DNA of 64,000 bases from Spirochaetales bacterium. GTDB taxonomy: Bacteria > Spirochaetota > Spirochaetia > Sphaerochaetales > Sphaerochaetaceae. The notes beneath the pieces were generated by a model. The model was not told where the DNA came from. It ran no database searches and saw only the letters and a program-made list of their open reading frames with translations. The stretch is taken from the NCBI GenBank assembly GCA_028722305.1, contig JAQYHB010000041.1:1-64000 (forward strand), read 5' to 3'. Position 1 is the first letter of the stretch. Each line of letters begins with the position of its first letter. The position numbers and the translations under genes were made by a program. Shown here piece after piece: positions 51,554-60,228 of the stretch.

Positions 51554-51626
51554 GGGCCGCTAGCTCAGCTGGTAGAGCAACAGACTCTTAATCTGTGGGT
51601 CAAAGGTTCGATCCCTTTGCGGCTCA
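51554..51626 (+). tRNA. tRNA-Lys (CTT)
   Basis: The acceptor GGGCCGC pairs with GCGGCTC with one G-T pair, the D arm is GCTC-AGCTGGTA-GAGC, the anticodon loop CTCTTAA presents CTT, and the T arm contains GGTTCGATCC. The discriminator is A and CCA is not encoded. Confidence 0.95.
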
Positions 51627-51638
51627 TTCGCATAGCAA

Positions 51639-51672
51639 CCTCACGTCGTCCGCGTGAGGTTTTATTTTTTTT
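51639..51672 (+). terminator. Terminator of tRNA-Lys
   Basis: CCTCACG pairs with CGTGAGG around TCGTCCG, followed by TTTTATTTTTTTT. Confidence 0.85.
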
Positions 51673-52054
51673 AGGACATTGCAATGGTACACAAGGCGTG
51701 CTACTTTCAAGCCGACACAAAAAATTCCTTATGGCCAAGAAGTGCTGGGAAAAGCTCAAAACAATGTCGGCACAGACGTTCATTTTAATAAAACAGAGCA
51801 AACGGCAGCTGCTTTGTTGATCAGTAATCCCGAGATGACATCAGTTACACTTGCAATGCTACAGGAGTGGTATCTCCGCTTTGCATCATTGTCGTTACTA
51901 CGTACAAATGTACGGGCAGCGGCCCCTTTCCCATACTCTTGCTAGAGTCGGGAAACTATAACCCACGGTTAAAGTTACCCGACCGTAACACGTATGATTC
52001 CTTGTGTATCCGCCTCGTTCCACAAACATGTGTCGTGAGCCTTTTCCTATCGGT
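51673..52054. other. Gene-poor stretch with a possible coding remnant
   Basis: No convincing gene. A plus-strand frame near 51690-51870 (reading through AQNNVGTDVHFNKTEQTAAA) looks like a decayed coding segment without a start signal. The last 100 bases include GTTACCCGACCGTAAC, an imperfect palindrome near 51980. I see no IS ends or attachment site. Confidence 0.3.
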
Positions 52055-52204
52055 TCACCGCTTGGGTTCAGAGGATCCCAGGCCTTCTTTCGCACACGGT
52101 TTCCCATTCTCCTCCATCTCGCACATGTACTCGATGGGGACACTCCGGTCATTCCAGTCACAGGCCACCCAGTAGGGACAGGTGGCGCATTTCGTCTGTT
52201 CCAT
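52055..52204 (-). CDS. Small cysteine-rich protein
   Basis: 49 residues with five Cys in the pattern CATC-x5-C-x10-C-x8-C (KCATCPYWVACDW ... EYMCEMEE ... GKPCAKE). This could hold zinc or an iron-sulfur cluster. The start is ATG 52204 with AGGA eight bases upstream. It is divergent from the Y-family polymerase, with the two starts about 90 bases apart. I cannot name a family; its small size keeps the call modest. Confidence 0.5.
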   Translation of the reverse strand: MEQTKCATCPYWVACDWNDRSVPIEYMCEMEENGKPCAKEGLGSSEPKR

Positions 52205-52255
52205 GCCCGCAATCCTATTCCCACGTTCCGTTTTGCTCAAGCGTGGAGGATTCCC

Positions 52256-52284
52256 TTGCCGCTATGCTATACATGTGATAAGGT
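52256..52284 (+). promoter_or_regulatory. Promoter of the Y-family polymerase (leaderless)
   Basis: TTGCCG (52256-52261) and TAAGGT (52279-52284) with a 17-base spacer, the -10 ending seven bases before the ATG at 52292. Confidence 0.5.
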
Positions 52285-52291
52285 ATCTTGC

Positions 52292-53554
52292 ATGGATCAT
52301 ATCTACCTCTGCATCGACCTGAAATCCTTCTATGCCTCGGCCGAGTGCGTTGAGCGGGGACTGGATCCGATGACGACTGACCTGGTCGTCGCCGACCCTA
52401 CCCGCACCGACAAGACCATCTGCCTTGCCGTGAGCCCCTCGTTGCGGGCGAAAGGAGTGCGGAACCGATGCAGGGTATTCGAGATTCCCGGGCATCTGCG
52501 CTATGTGATGGCCAGGCCGAGGATGAAGCTCTACATGGAGTATTCGGCACGGATCTACGGCATCTACCTCTCCTATGTGGCCAAGGAAGACATCCAGGTA
52601 TACTCGATCGACGAGGCCTTTCTGGATGTGACGCACTACCTGTCCTTGTACGGGAAGACACCAAAAGCGCTGGCCACCGAGATCATGCGGTCCATCCTGC
52701 GACAGACCGGCATCACCGCGACCTGCGGCATCGGGACCAACCTCTATCTCGCCAAAATCGCCTTGGATATCACCGCCAAACATGTCTCCGGCCACATCGG
52801 CATCCTCGACCAGCAAAGCTACATATCGACCCTCTGGGACCACAAGCCGCTGTCCGACTTCTGGAAGATCGGGGCGGGAATCGCGACCCGCCTCGAGCAT
52901 ATGGGAATCAGGACCATGCGGCAGGTCGCGCTCTGCGACCAGAAGCGGCTGAAGGAAGCCTTCGGCGTGGATGCCGAACTGCTGTTCGACCACGCATGGG
53001 GTCGGGAATGCTGCACGATTGAGGACATTCATTCCTACCGGTCCAAGACCCACTCCTTCTCCACCGCGCAAGTCCTTTCCCGAGACTACTCCCGCCCCGA
53101 GGCGCTGCTACTGGTCAAGGAGATGGCCGACACCCTTTCTCTCTCACTGGTGGAAAAGCATTTGGTGACCGAGACGGTAGCGCTTTCCCTTTCCCTCGGG
53201 AACCACTCCTTCGCGACCATCGGCGGAAGCGAGCACCTTTTCTCCCGTACCAATTCGAACCGGCTGCTTATCGAAGCGACGGGCAGGCTCTATGAACGCA
53301 TCACGAAAGACGGCATGTCCATCCGCCGTATCGGCATCGTCTTCAGCGACGTGGTAGACGAGACGAACAGCCAGTCTGATTTGTTTTCCGACCCGCGGCA
53401 GGAAGAAAAGGACCGCAGGCTCCAGCTCGCCTCGCTCGCCATCAAGCAGCGCTTTGGGAAAAACGCGATCCTCAAGTGCATGGACCTGGAACAGGGGGCG
53501 ACCACACGCGAGCGGAATCTCCAGATAGGAGGGCACCGCAGTGGTGACGAATGA
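52292..53554 (+). CDS. Y-family DNA polymerase (UmuC/DinB-like)
   Basis: 420 residues. A translesion polymerase: the first acidic site YLCIDLKSFYASAECVERGLDP, the SLRAKGV region and the second site VYSIDEAFLDVT, then a helix-hairpin-helix (IGAGIATRLEHMGIRTMRQVA) and the little-finger domain. All three catalytic acids are visible. A predicted leaderless promoter is used instead of a ribosome-binding site, and no LexA box is obvious. It overlaps the YolD-like gene by 14 bases. Confidence 0.88.
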   Translation: MDHIYLCIDLKSFYASAECVERGLDPMTTDLVVADPTRTDKTICLAVSPSLRAKGVRNRCRVFEIPGHLRYVMARPRMKLYMEYSARIYGIYLSYVAKEDIQVYSIDEAFLDVTHYLSLYGKTPKALATEIMRSILRQTGITATCGIGTNLYLAKIALDITAKHVSGHIGILDQQSYISTLWDHKPLSDFWKIGAGIATRLEHMGIRTMRQVALCDQKRLKEAFGVDAELLFDHAWGRECCTIEDIHSYRSKTHSFSTAQVLSRDYSRPEALLLVKEMADTLSLSLVEKHLVTETVALSLSLGNHSFATIGGSEHLFSRTNSNRLLIEATGRLYERITKDGMSIRRIGIVFSDVVDETNSQSDLFSDPRQEEKDRRLQLASLAIKQRFGKNAILKCMDLEQGATTRERNLQIGGHRSGDE

Positions 53555-53717
53555 GCGGTTCTGGGAGCAACTTCCCCGCATGGAACGGAAGGAACGAGCC
53601 AAACAATTCATCCCCTTCTCTCCGCTCAGAGGCTACGAGGATCTTCTCCGAGCCAAGGAGCGAGAGGTGGAAGCTCAGGCCAACTCCCCTTCCCAAAATC
53701 CAAAATCACCCACTTAA
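53541..53717 (+). CDS. YolD-like small partner of the Y-family polymerase
   Basis: 58 residues starting GTG 53541 with AGGAGGG seven bases upstream, inside the 3' end of the polymerase gene. It reads ERFWEQLPRMERKERAKQFIPFSPLRGYEDLLRAKE, the motif of YolD-like proteins (MERAKQF-PF-AL-GY), which accompany UmuC-type polymerases in Firmicutes. It is too short to stand out as a gene on length alone. A role as a polymerase accessory is inferred from the pairing. Confidence 0.75.
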   Translation: MVTNERFWEQLPRMERKERAKQFIPFSPLRGYEDLLRAKEREVEAQANSPSQNPKSPT

Positions 53718-53820
53718 TTTCATATAAATGTCAATATATAAGTCCTTTTACGGTAGTATATTTTTGGATATTGTATATGTTCTATATGCACAATATGACA
53801 AAAATTGTAATTATGTCTAG

Positions 53821-53849
53821 TTGGCAAACCTGTTTCGGCGCGGTATGAT
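53821..53849 (+). promoter_or_regulatory. Promoter of the large outer-membrane protein gene
   Basis: TTGGCA (53821-53826) and TATGAT (53844-53849) with a 17-base spacer, about 43 bases before the ATG. An AT-rich UP-element-like stretch precedes it. Confidence 0.75.
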
Positions 53850-53892
53850 GTGCTTGTTATCTTGACACATTTACAAATTATGGAGATTTGTT

Positions 53893-55206
53893 ATGACTAA
53901 ACGCACGAAGTTCGTCGCCGCTGGCGCGGCCCTGATGCTTGGCGCAACTACCCTTTTTGCGGGCAGCATCGACGCCAAGTCCAACCTGAGCACCGGTTAC
54001 CTGCGCAATCCGAGCCGGAACACCGAGGATTCCCGTCCGGAGGCCGCGCTCTACAACCTGGCCGGGACCGGCTTCCTGAAGCAGAAATTCTCCGCCGAGG
54101 TAGGGAACCAGTTCGTGTTCAAGGAATATTCCCACAAGGCGTCGGATGCGGCGACCCAGAGCGTCATCGGCACCTCCACGTACAAGGACGAGAAGCCGGT
54201 AATCCTCTATCCGAACGTCGACATGGTTTATCGCTTCGGCGATTTCGCGGTTTCCGCCTCGTTCCACATTGCCGCCGGCGGCGGTTCCCTGGATTACAAG
54301 AAGGGCACCGGATTGACCAAGGCCCTGTTCCTGGGCGCGGCCCAGCGGCAGGCGGCGGCAGGCAACAGCGCTGCGGCGGTTGCGCTCCAGGCCATCGCGG
54401 GGGACAGCCATGAACTGGAAGTGACCAGCGTGACCTACGGAGAAACCATCGGCCTTGCCTACAACTGGAACGATACCCTTTCCGTCGCGGCGGGCATCCG
54501 ATTCCTCGAGGCCACCCAGAGCATGACGCTCTCTTCGGACAACGCCTACTGGACAGGCGCCATCAACGGACAGAGCGACGCGGGCTACGACGCGTTCGGC
54601 TGGGGTGTCGGCGGCATCTTCGGCGTGCACTACAAGCCGATCAGCAAGCTCGACCTTACCCTGCAGTACAAGACCATCACGAAGATGCGGATGGAGTTCA
54701 CGGATGTACAAGGATCCGCCCTCTCCGCCATGCTCGGAATCGCGGAGGGCGACAAGTTCGACAACGACCTGCCCTCCGAGCTCAACACCGGTATCGGCTA
54801 CCAGCTGCTTGACAGCCTGTACCTCTCCACCAGCTTCAACTACTATTTCAACAGCCATGCCGACGTCAGCTCCGCCTTCAGCCCGGACAAGAACATCGAC
54901 TGGGACGACAGCTGGGAAATCGCCTGCGGCGCCGACTGGCAGCTGTCTCCGAAGGTGCTCCTGAGCACGGGAACGCTGTACTCCAGACAGGGTAGCCAGG
55001 ACGACGTGAACAACGCCCTCAGCCCGGTGCTGGACAGCCTTTCGTTCGCGGTTGGCGTCGAATACCAAGCCATGAAGCAACTGACCATCACCTATGGCGC
55101 CATGTACACCCTGTACAAGGAGGCGGACTACACCGCCAGCGGAATCACGTTCGAGCTCGACAAGACCGTGTTCCAGATGGCGCTCAGCGCGACCTACGCG
55201 TACTGA
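53893..55206 (+). CDS. Outer-membrane transport protein (OmpP1/FadL-like)
   Basis: 437 residues with a signal peptide (ending LMLGATTLFAG). The mature N-terminus has SNLSTGYLRNPSRNT and PEAALYNLAGTGFL, comparable to the Asn-Pro-Ala N-terminal region of FadL/OmpP1 proteins, then about 14 amphipathic strands, ending LSATYAY. It is probably a channel for hydrophobic compounds. The start is preceded by ATGGAG, and a strong promoter with an AT-rich upstream region suggests an abundant protein. Confidence 0.82.
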   Translation: MTKRTKFVAAGAALMLGATTLFAGSIDAKSNLSTGYLRNPSRNTEDSRPEAALYNLAGTGFLKQKFSAEVGNQFVFKEYSHKASDAATQSVIGTSTYKDEKPVILYPNVDMVYRFGDFAVSASFHIAAGGGSLDYKKGTGLTKALFLGAAQRQAAAGNSAAAVALQAIAGDSHELEVTSVTYGETIGLAYNWNDTLSVAAGIRFLEATQSMTLSSDNAYWTGAINGQSDAGYDAFGWGVGGIFGVHYKPISKLDLTLQYKTITKMRMEFTDVQGSALSAMLGIAEGDKFDNDLPSELNTGIGYQLLDSLYLSTSFNYYFNSHADVSSAFSPDKNIDWDDSWEIACGADWQLSPKVLLSTGTLYSRQGSQDDVNNALSPVLDSLSFAVGVEYQAMKQLTITYGAMYTLYKEADYTASGITFELDKTVFQMALSATYAY

Positions 55207-55234
55207 ACCGGTTCCCTTCCATTGCAAAATATAT

Positions 55235-55262
55235 CCCCTTGCCCGGCGGCAAGGGGATTCTT
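55235..55262. terminator. Bidirectional terminator hairpin
   Basis: CCCCTTGCC pairs with GGCAAGGGG around CGGC, with a T-rich tail on both strands (ATTCTTG on plus, ATATATTTT on minus). It separates two convergent genes. Confidence 0.65.
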
Positions 55263-55266
55263 GTCA

Positions 55267-55488
55267 TTACTGGTTGGCAACCTCTTTTCCGCACGGCGCG
55301 AAACGGAACCCGCCTGAAATCTGGTTGCACTGGCAGAACCCCCGCATCAGGTCCATCAGGGAGAACCCTTGCCGCAAGGTGAGCGCGTACGTGTAGGCCT
55401 CGTTCCAATCCTTGCAGGAATAGAACCGGTCCCTGACGACGGCGTCGCTCTCTAGTTGCTCGAGAAAAGCCTCGACGTTTCTGTTCAT
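55267..55488 (-). CDS. Nif11-like small protein
   Basis: 73 residues. The N-terminus, MNRNVEAFLEQLESDAVVRD then a gap and QGFSLMDLMRGF, fits the Nif11 leader pattern (helix, GFS, hydrophobic run). The C-terminal 25 residues have three Cys and an SGG that could be a Gly-Gly cleavage site before FRFAPCGKEVANQ. No peptide-modifying enzyme or exporter is beside it, so it may be either an orphan peptide precursor or simply a small Nif11-family protein of another role. Confidence 0.55.
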   Translation of the reverse strand: MNRNVEAFLEQLESDAVVRDRFYSCKDWNEAYTYALTLRQGFSLMDLMRGFCQCNQISGGFRFAPCGKEVANQ

Positions 55489-55559
55489 CGTACCCTCACA
55501 GCCTATTGTATTGCCTCTATGGCGCCGGTCAATCGATCATGTTTGACATTCTCCCCACC

Positions 55560-56411
55560 TTATTGCTCTTTCTTTTCCGCAATAGCAAGCAATTGCTCTT
55601 TCATTTCCTGAACCAGCGGCAGGTCCCGGTCCCAGACAAACAGGATTTCAGTGGTCAATTCCGGAGCCACGACCGGACGCGCCGCGATTCCAGACGCGGC
55701 GCCGCCCATGGTGGAAGGAATGACCGCGTAGCCCAAACCGGCGCGAACCATGCTGATTGCGGTCCTGGCGTCGTCGCACTCTCCCACCAGCTTGAGCTTC
55801 AGGGCGTGATGGCTGAAGGCGTCGAGGATGAAGTCCCGATATCGCCGGTAGAGGATCAGGGGAAGAGGGGAAAGAACTTCGAGCCCGACAGGGCCTTCCG
55901 TCCGGCCGCCGGGGGAAAGGAGGAGCATGGAATCATGGGTGACGGAAACCTGGTGCAGGTTGCCGGCGCTGCAGGGGGTACGGATGACCGCGGCGTCGAC
56001 CAGGCGGCGGGCCATCAAGTCGAGCAGCTGATAGGTGGAACCGTCGTGCAGGTCGATACGGACGGCTGGATCCTGGTTCCGGATCGCTTGGAGCGCAGGC
56101 ATGACCAGCGGTACGGTCGTCGGAGTCACCCCAAGGTGCAGGGTGCGTTCCCTCCGCATTTCCCGGATCTCCCTCGAGGTCTGCAAGGCGAGCTCCACCA
56201 GGTTCTGGCCTTTCTGGTAAAAGGCCCTTCCCGCCTCGGTCAGGGTCAGACGGCTGTGCCCTCGGACGAACAGCTGCGCCCCGAGTTCCTCCTCCAATTG
56301 CCGCATCGCCAGAGAGAGAGGCGGTTGGGATATGTGGAGCCTTCTCGCGCCTTCGCTGATGGAACCGCCATCCACCACCGTGAGGAAATATCTGACCTGC
56401 CGTAACTCCAT
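55560..56411 (-). CDS. LysR family transcriptional regulator
   Basis: 283 residues: winged helix (ELRQVRYFLTVVDGGSISEGARRLHISQPPLSLAM) and the usual periplasmic-binding-like effector domain. The ATG at 56411 is used, with GGAGGTGCCC upstream and the family start at this site. It is divergent from the chromate-type transporter, with candidate operators between them, so autoregulation and control of that transporter are likely. Confidence 0.88.
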   Translation of the reverse strand: MELRQVRYFLTVVDGGSISEGARRLHISQPPLSLAMRQLEEELGAQLFVRGHSRLTLTEAGRAFYQKGQNLVELALQTSREIREMRRERTLHLGVTPTTVPLVMPALQAIRNQDPAVRIDLHDGSTYQLLDLMARRLVDAAVIRTPCSAGNLHQVSVTHDSMLLLSPGGRTEGPVGLEVLSPLPLILYRRYRDFILDAFSHHALKLKLVGECDDARTAISMVRAGLGYAVIPSTMGGAASGIAARPVVAPELTTEILFVWDRDLPLVQEMKEQLLAIAEKKEQ

Positions 56412-56421
56412 GGGCACCTCC

Positions 56422-56436
56422 ATACTTATAAGGTAT
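56422..56436. promoter_or_regulatory. Candidate LysR operator at the chromate-transporter promoter
   Basis: ATACTTATAAGGTAT is an imperfect inverted repeat that fits the T-N11-A LysR rule, in the gap between the divergent genes. Confidence 0.45.
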
Positions 56437-56460
56437 AGATACTATCTTATTATAATATTA

Positions 56461-56488
56461 TTCATATACAACGCCCTTGTGCTATACT
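56461..56488 (+). promoter_or_regulatory. Promoter of the chromate-type transporter pair
   Basis: TTCATA (56461-56466) and TATACT (56483-56488) with a 16-base spacer, upstream of the ATG at 56519. Confidence 0.55.
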
Positions 56489-56518
56489 CCCTGCGATATC
56501 AATGACAAGGAACGCGCA

Positions 56519-57079
56519 ATGCGAGAACTATTTGAGCTGTTTGTGGTATTCGCCCGAATCGGGGCGGTGAATTTTGGAGGCGGCTACGCCATGCTGCCAC
56601 TTTTGCAGCAGGACTTGGAGCAGAACCGGCACTGGGTCACCACAGAGGAGTTGATGGATTACTTCGCCATCGGCCAGTGCACTCCTGGCATCATCGCCAT
56701 CAACGTCTCGACCTTTGTCGGCTACAAGCGCAAGGGCATCCCGGGTGCGATCGTCAGCACCCTCGGCTTCGTCTTTGTCCCGATTGTCGTGATCCTGGCG
56801 ATCGCCATGTTCCTCCGCAACTTCGCCGACCTTGAGGTGGTCAAGCACGCCTTCGCGGGAATCAGAGTCTGCGTCTGTGTCCTGATCGTCCAGGCGGTCA
56901 TGCGGTTGTGGAAGAAATCGGTGGTCGACCTGAAGAGCTTCCTGCTCTACCTGGCCATCTTCCTGCTCGCCTTGTGCAGCAAACTGCTTCCCGTCTCCAT
57001 CCCGACCGCCATGCTGGTCCTGCTGGCCGGCTTCTTCGGGATTGTCCTCGGGAAAGAAGGAAAGGAGGTGTCCAAATGA
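56519..57079 (+). CDS. Chromate-type transporter, first half
   Basis: 186 residues, six membrane helices, with the CHR motif NFGGGYAMLPLL and IGQCTPGIIAINVSTFVGY. It forms with the next gene a split two-part CHR transporter (each half a single domain), as in many Gram-positive and spirochaete genomes. The start ATG 56519 is behind AAGGA. It overlaps the second half as ATGA. The substrate in anaerobes is uncertain; chromate is the name, sulfate or an organic anion is possible. Confidence 0.85.
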   Translation: MRELFELFVVFARIGAVNFGGGYAMLPLLQQDLEQNRHWVTTEELMDYFAIGQCTPGIIAINVSTFVGYKRKGIPGAIVSTLGFVFVPIVVILAIAMFLRNFADLEVVKHAFAGIRVCVCVLIVQAVMRLWKKSVVDLKSFLLYLAIFLLALCSKLLPVSIPTAMLVLLAGFFGIVLGKEGKEVSK

Positions 57080-57654
57080 TGAGCCAGATCCTTCTGCTTG
57101 CCGCCCTAGCCTGGGAGTTCTTCAAGACGGGGCTCTTCTCCGTCGGCGGCGGACTTGCCACCCTTCCCTTCCTCTATGAGATCTCGGACAAGACCAGCTG
57201 GTTCAGCCACGCCGACATCGCCGACATGATCGCCATCAGCGAGTCCACCCCGGGAGCGCTCGGCATCAACATGTCGACCTATGCCGGCTACATCACCGCT
57301 GGGATCCACGGGGGCATCTGGGCGACCCTGGCCTTGGTCCTTCCCTCGGTCATCATCATCATCGTCATCGCCCACTTCCTGGAAAAATTCCGGGACAGCA
57401 CGCTGGTAAAGAACGCCTTCTACGGGCTGAGGCCCGCCTCCATCGCGCTGATCACGGTAGCCGGCATCAACGTGGCCAAGACGGCGATCATCAACATCCC
57501 CGCCTTCCAGGCCTCCCACCAGATCGGCGATTTGCTGCTGTGGAAACAGATTCTTCTCGGTGTGGGAATCTTCCTCGCCAACCGGAAGCTGAAGATGCAC
57601 CCGATCTTCTCCATAGTGGCGGCGGCCGTCATCGGCATCGTCTGCAAGTTCTGA
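57076..57654 (+). CDS. Chromate-type transporter, second half
   Basis: 192 residues, six helices, with the CHR motif FSVGGGLATLPFLYEI and ISESTPGALGINMSTYAGY. The start ATG 57076 overlaps the previous stop (GGAGGTGTCCAA upstream). The two halves should act as a heterodimer. Confidence 0.88.
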   Translation: MMSQILLLAALAWEFFKTGLFSVGGGLATLPFLYEISDKTSWFSHADIADMIAISESTPGALGINMSTYAGYITAGIHGGIWATLALVLPSVIIIIVIAHFLEKFRDSTLVKNAFYGLRPASIALITVAGINVAKTAIINIPAFQASHQIGDLLLWKQILLGVGIFLANRKLKMHPIFSIVAAAVIGIVCKF

Positions 57655-57706
57655 TTCCCTTCTTGCTTCTATGCAAAGGCCGAGGAAGGATGGTATTCTT
57701 GCTGCC

Positions 57707-58420
57707 ATGAGAATCGGAATCATCGGGGCCATGTCCATCGAGGTGAAGGACCTGGTCTCTGCCTTGCGGGAAGGGAAAAGCCAGTTGCTCTACGGACTCA
57801 CCTTCCACACCGGCCTCCTCGCCGGCGTGGAGGTCGTCATCGTCCAAAGTGGCGTCGGCAAGGTCAACGCCGCCCTGTGCGTCCAGCAGCTGGTCGACCG
57901 TTTCCAGGTCACCGCCATCATCAACACCGGCATCGCCGGAGCGGTCGACACGCGCCTGCATGTAGGCGACTTTGTCGTCTCCACCGACGCGATCCAGCAT
58001 GACATGGACGCCACCTATTTCGGCTACCTGCCGGGGCAGGTGCCGGGAATGGGGCAAGACGGATACCATGCCGACGCCAAGCTGGTGGAAGCGCTCCAGG
58101 AAAGCTACCGGCTGCAGGGCCGCGCGTGGGGCGGGCAGATGTTGGCAGGCAGGATAGCCAGTGGAGACCAGTTCATCAGCGAAAAAGCGAAGAAGCAGGA
58201 AATCAGGGATACCTTCCACCCGCTCTGCGTGGAGATGGAGGGAGCCGCGATCGCGCAGGCCTGCGTGGTCAACAACATACCCTTCGCCATCGTGCGTTGC
58301 CTTTCCGACACCGCCGACGAGTCAGGCAGCAGGCAGGAATATGATTTCAATGAGACAGTGATGGCGGAGCGGTCGGCAAGCCTGACCAAGGGAGCCATCG
58401 CCATCCTCGGGAGGAACTAA
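57707..58420 (+). CDS. mtnN: 5'-methylthioadenosine/S-adenosylhomocysteine nucleosidase
   Basis: 237 residues. It hydrolyses SAH to adenine and S-ribosylhomocysteine (and MTA likewise). The family features are complete: MRIGIIGAMSIEVKDL at the N-terminus, the FHTGLLAGVEVVIVQSGVGKVNAAL stretch, INTGIAGA, CVEMEGAAIAQACV with the ribose-binding Glu, and RCLSDTADES with the catalytic Asp. A -10-like TATTCT ends seven bases before the ATG, so the message may be leaderless. It is followed at once by luxS (TAATG). Confidence 0.92.
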   Translation: MRIGIIGAMSIEVKDLVSALREGKSQLLYGLTFHTGLLAGVEVVIVQSGVGKVNAALCVQQLVDRFQVTAIINTGIAGAVDTRLHVGDFVVSTDAIQHDMDATYFGYLPGQVPGMGQDGYHADAKLVEALQESYRLQGRAWGGQMLAGRIASGDQFISEKAKKQEIRDTFHPLCVEMEGAAIAQACVVNNIPFAIVRCLSDTADESGSRQEYDFNETVMAERSASLTKGAIAILGRN

Positions 58421-58887
58421 TGGACAAAGTACCCAGCTTCAATCTTGACCATGACAAGGTCAGAGCACCTTACGTCAGGCTTTGCGACCGGATCGGGACC
58501 CCGCACGGGGACATAATCACCAAATTCGATATCCGTTTCACGCAGCCCAACATCGCATATCTTGACTCCGCAGCGATGCACACCATCGAGCATATCGTCG
58601 CCGAGCTCTCCCGTGACTATTGGCCGGGCGAGGTGGTCGACTTCTCCCCGATGGGTTGCAAGACCGGCTTCTACCTGACGCTGCAAGGCGAGCACTCCGC
58701 GATGGGGGTCGCCGCGAAGATGGAGGCCATCCTCAAGAGGCTTGCCTCGTGGGACCAGCCGATTCCCGGAGCCACACGGAAGACCTGCGGCAACTGGCAG
58801 TTCCACGACCTGGAGAAAGCCAAAGCGGCCGCCCGCGCATGGGTCGAGGGCATCGAAAAAAAGAGCTACAATCCTTTCATCGACTGA
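58420..58887 (+). CDS. luxS: S-ribosylhomocysteine lyase (AI-2 synthase)
   Basis: 155 residues. It converts S-ribosylhomocysteine to homocysteine and the AI-2 precursor. The metal-binding HTIEH (His54, Glu57, His58), Cys80 in SPMGCKTGFY and Cys123 in KTCGNW are in place. The start overlaps the mtnN stop by one base (TAATG), so the two steps of the activated methyl cycle are made together. No lsr-type uptake gene is nearby, so AI-2 may be only a by-product of detoxification. Confidence 0.95.
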   Translation: MDKVPSFNLDHDKVRAPYVRLCDRIGTPHGDIITKFDIRFTQPNIAYLDSAAMHTIEHIVAELSRDYWPGEVVDFSPMGCKTGFYLTLQGEHSAMGVAAKMEAILKRLASWDQPIPGATRKTCGNWQFHDLEKAKAAARAWVEGIEKKSYNPFID

Positions 58888-58985
58888 TTCCTTCCCGAAA
58901 CGGCGGCTATCGCAATGATTTTGAGCAAACCATATCGTTTTTTGATGTTTCCCGGTCCACGGAGGAAACCGTCTGAAAAAAACGT

Positions 58986-59015
58986 TTGACAATCGCTTTT
59001 CGCGAGCGCTACGAT
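58986..59015 (+). promoter_or_regulatory. Promoter of the MsmK/UgpC-type ATPase
   Basis: TTGACA (58986-58991) and TACGAT (59010-59015) with an 18-base spacer, upstream of the gene with GGAGG at its start. Confidence 0.75.
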
Positions 59016-59043
59016 GGATGCATAACATAATCATGGAGGCATT

Positions 59044-60228
59044 ATGGCCACTGTACAGCTTAAGAACATCTGTAAGGTGTACGATGGTGGAGTAAAAGCC
59101 GTAGACAATGTCAACATCGACATTGAGGACAAGGAGTTTGTCGTCCTTGTCGGCCCTTCTGGCTGCGGTAAGTCCACCACGCTTCGTATGATCGCCGGTC
59201 TTGAAGACATCACGAGCGGCGAGCTCCTCATTGACGGCAAGCTTGTCAATGATGTTCCCCCGAAGGACAGAGACATCGCGATGGTATTCCAGAACTATGC
59301 TCTGTATCCCCACATGACTGTCTATGACAACATGGCATTCGGTCTCAAGATCCGCAAGTTCGCGAAAGAAGAGATTGACCGCCGTGTACGCGCGGCAGCA
59401 GACATCCTCGAGATCACCGAGCTCCTCGACAGAAAGCCGAAGGCCCTTTCCGGTGGTCAGAGACAGCGTGTCGCAGTCGGAAGAGCCATCGTGCGCCAGC
59501 CGAAGGTCTTCCTCTTCGACGAGCCCCTCTCCAACTTGGATGCCAAGCTTCGTGTCCAGATGAGAGCTGAGATCTCCGCACTGCACCACAGACTGCAGGC
59601 AACGATGATCTACGTCACCCACGACCAGGTCGAGGCTCTGACGATGGCGGACAAGATCGTTGTCATGAAGTTTGGCGTCATCCAGCAGATTGGAAAACCG
59701 CTCGAGCTGTACAACGAGCCGCAGAACAAGTTCGTCGCCGGCTTCATCGGTTCGCCTCCGATGAACTTCCTGGAGACCAAGGTCGAGGCGAGAGGCAACG
59801 ACATCTACATCGTCGAGGTCGCTCCCGAGAACGAGAAGGAAGAGACCAAGCAGTTCAAGCCGTTCGACCTCAAGGTGCTGCCCGAGCAGGCGAAGTTCCT
59901 GAAGCCCTACGTTGGCAAGGAAGTCATCTTCGGCATTCGCCCCGAGGACGTCGAATTCAGCAAGGAAGCCCAGGAAGGCGTGACCATCAATGGTCATACC
60001 ACCGTTGTCGAGCCCCTTGGTTCTGAGACCCACGTCTACGTGGCCACCAAGAACGGCCAGGTCATCGGCAAGATCGATCCGAAGCACACCGTCACGAGCG
60101 GCGTCCGCATCGCTCTGGTTCCGGATATGACCAAAGCCAAGTTCTTCGACCCCGATACCGAGCTGGTGCTCGGCAGCAAGGTGCCCTTGATGGCCCCTTC
60201 CGCTGTCGGCCAGAAGAAAGAGGACTGA
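59044..60228 (+). CDS. Sugar ABC transporter ATP-binding protein (MsmK/UgpC family), orphan
   Basis: 394 residues. The N-terminal ATPase has Walker [11 protein letters not shown]-loop [10 protein letters not shown], signature [10 protein letters not shown], Walker [17 protein letters not shown] and a His switch THDQVEAL. The C-terminal region is the TOBE/regulatory domain of sugar and glycerol-phosphate transporters. It has no permease or binding protein beside it, and such ATPases often serve several sugar systems. Codon use looks biased towards frequent codons, suggesting high expression, and it has a strong promoter and terminator. Confidence 0.92.
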   Translation: MATVQLKNICKVYDGGVKAVDNVNIDIEDKEFVVLVGPSGCGKSTTLRMIAGLEDITSGELLIDGKLVNDVPPKDRDIAMVFQNYALYPHMTVYDNMAFGLKIRKFAKEEIDRRVRAAADILEITELLDRKPKALSGGQRQRVAVGRAIVRQPKVFLFDEPLSNLDAKLRVQMRAEISALHHRLQATMIYVTHDQVEALTMADKIVVMKFGVIQQIGKPLELYNEPQNKFVAGFIGSPPMNFLETKVEARGNDIYIVEVAPENEKEETKQFKPFDLKVLPEQAKFLKPYVGKEVIFGIRPEDVEFSKEAQEGVTINGHTTVVEPLGSETHVYVATKNGQVIGKIDPKHTVTSGVRIALVPDMTKAKFFDPDTELVLGSKVPLMAPSAVGQKKED

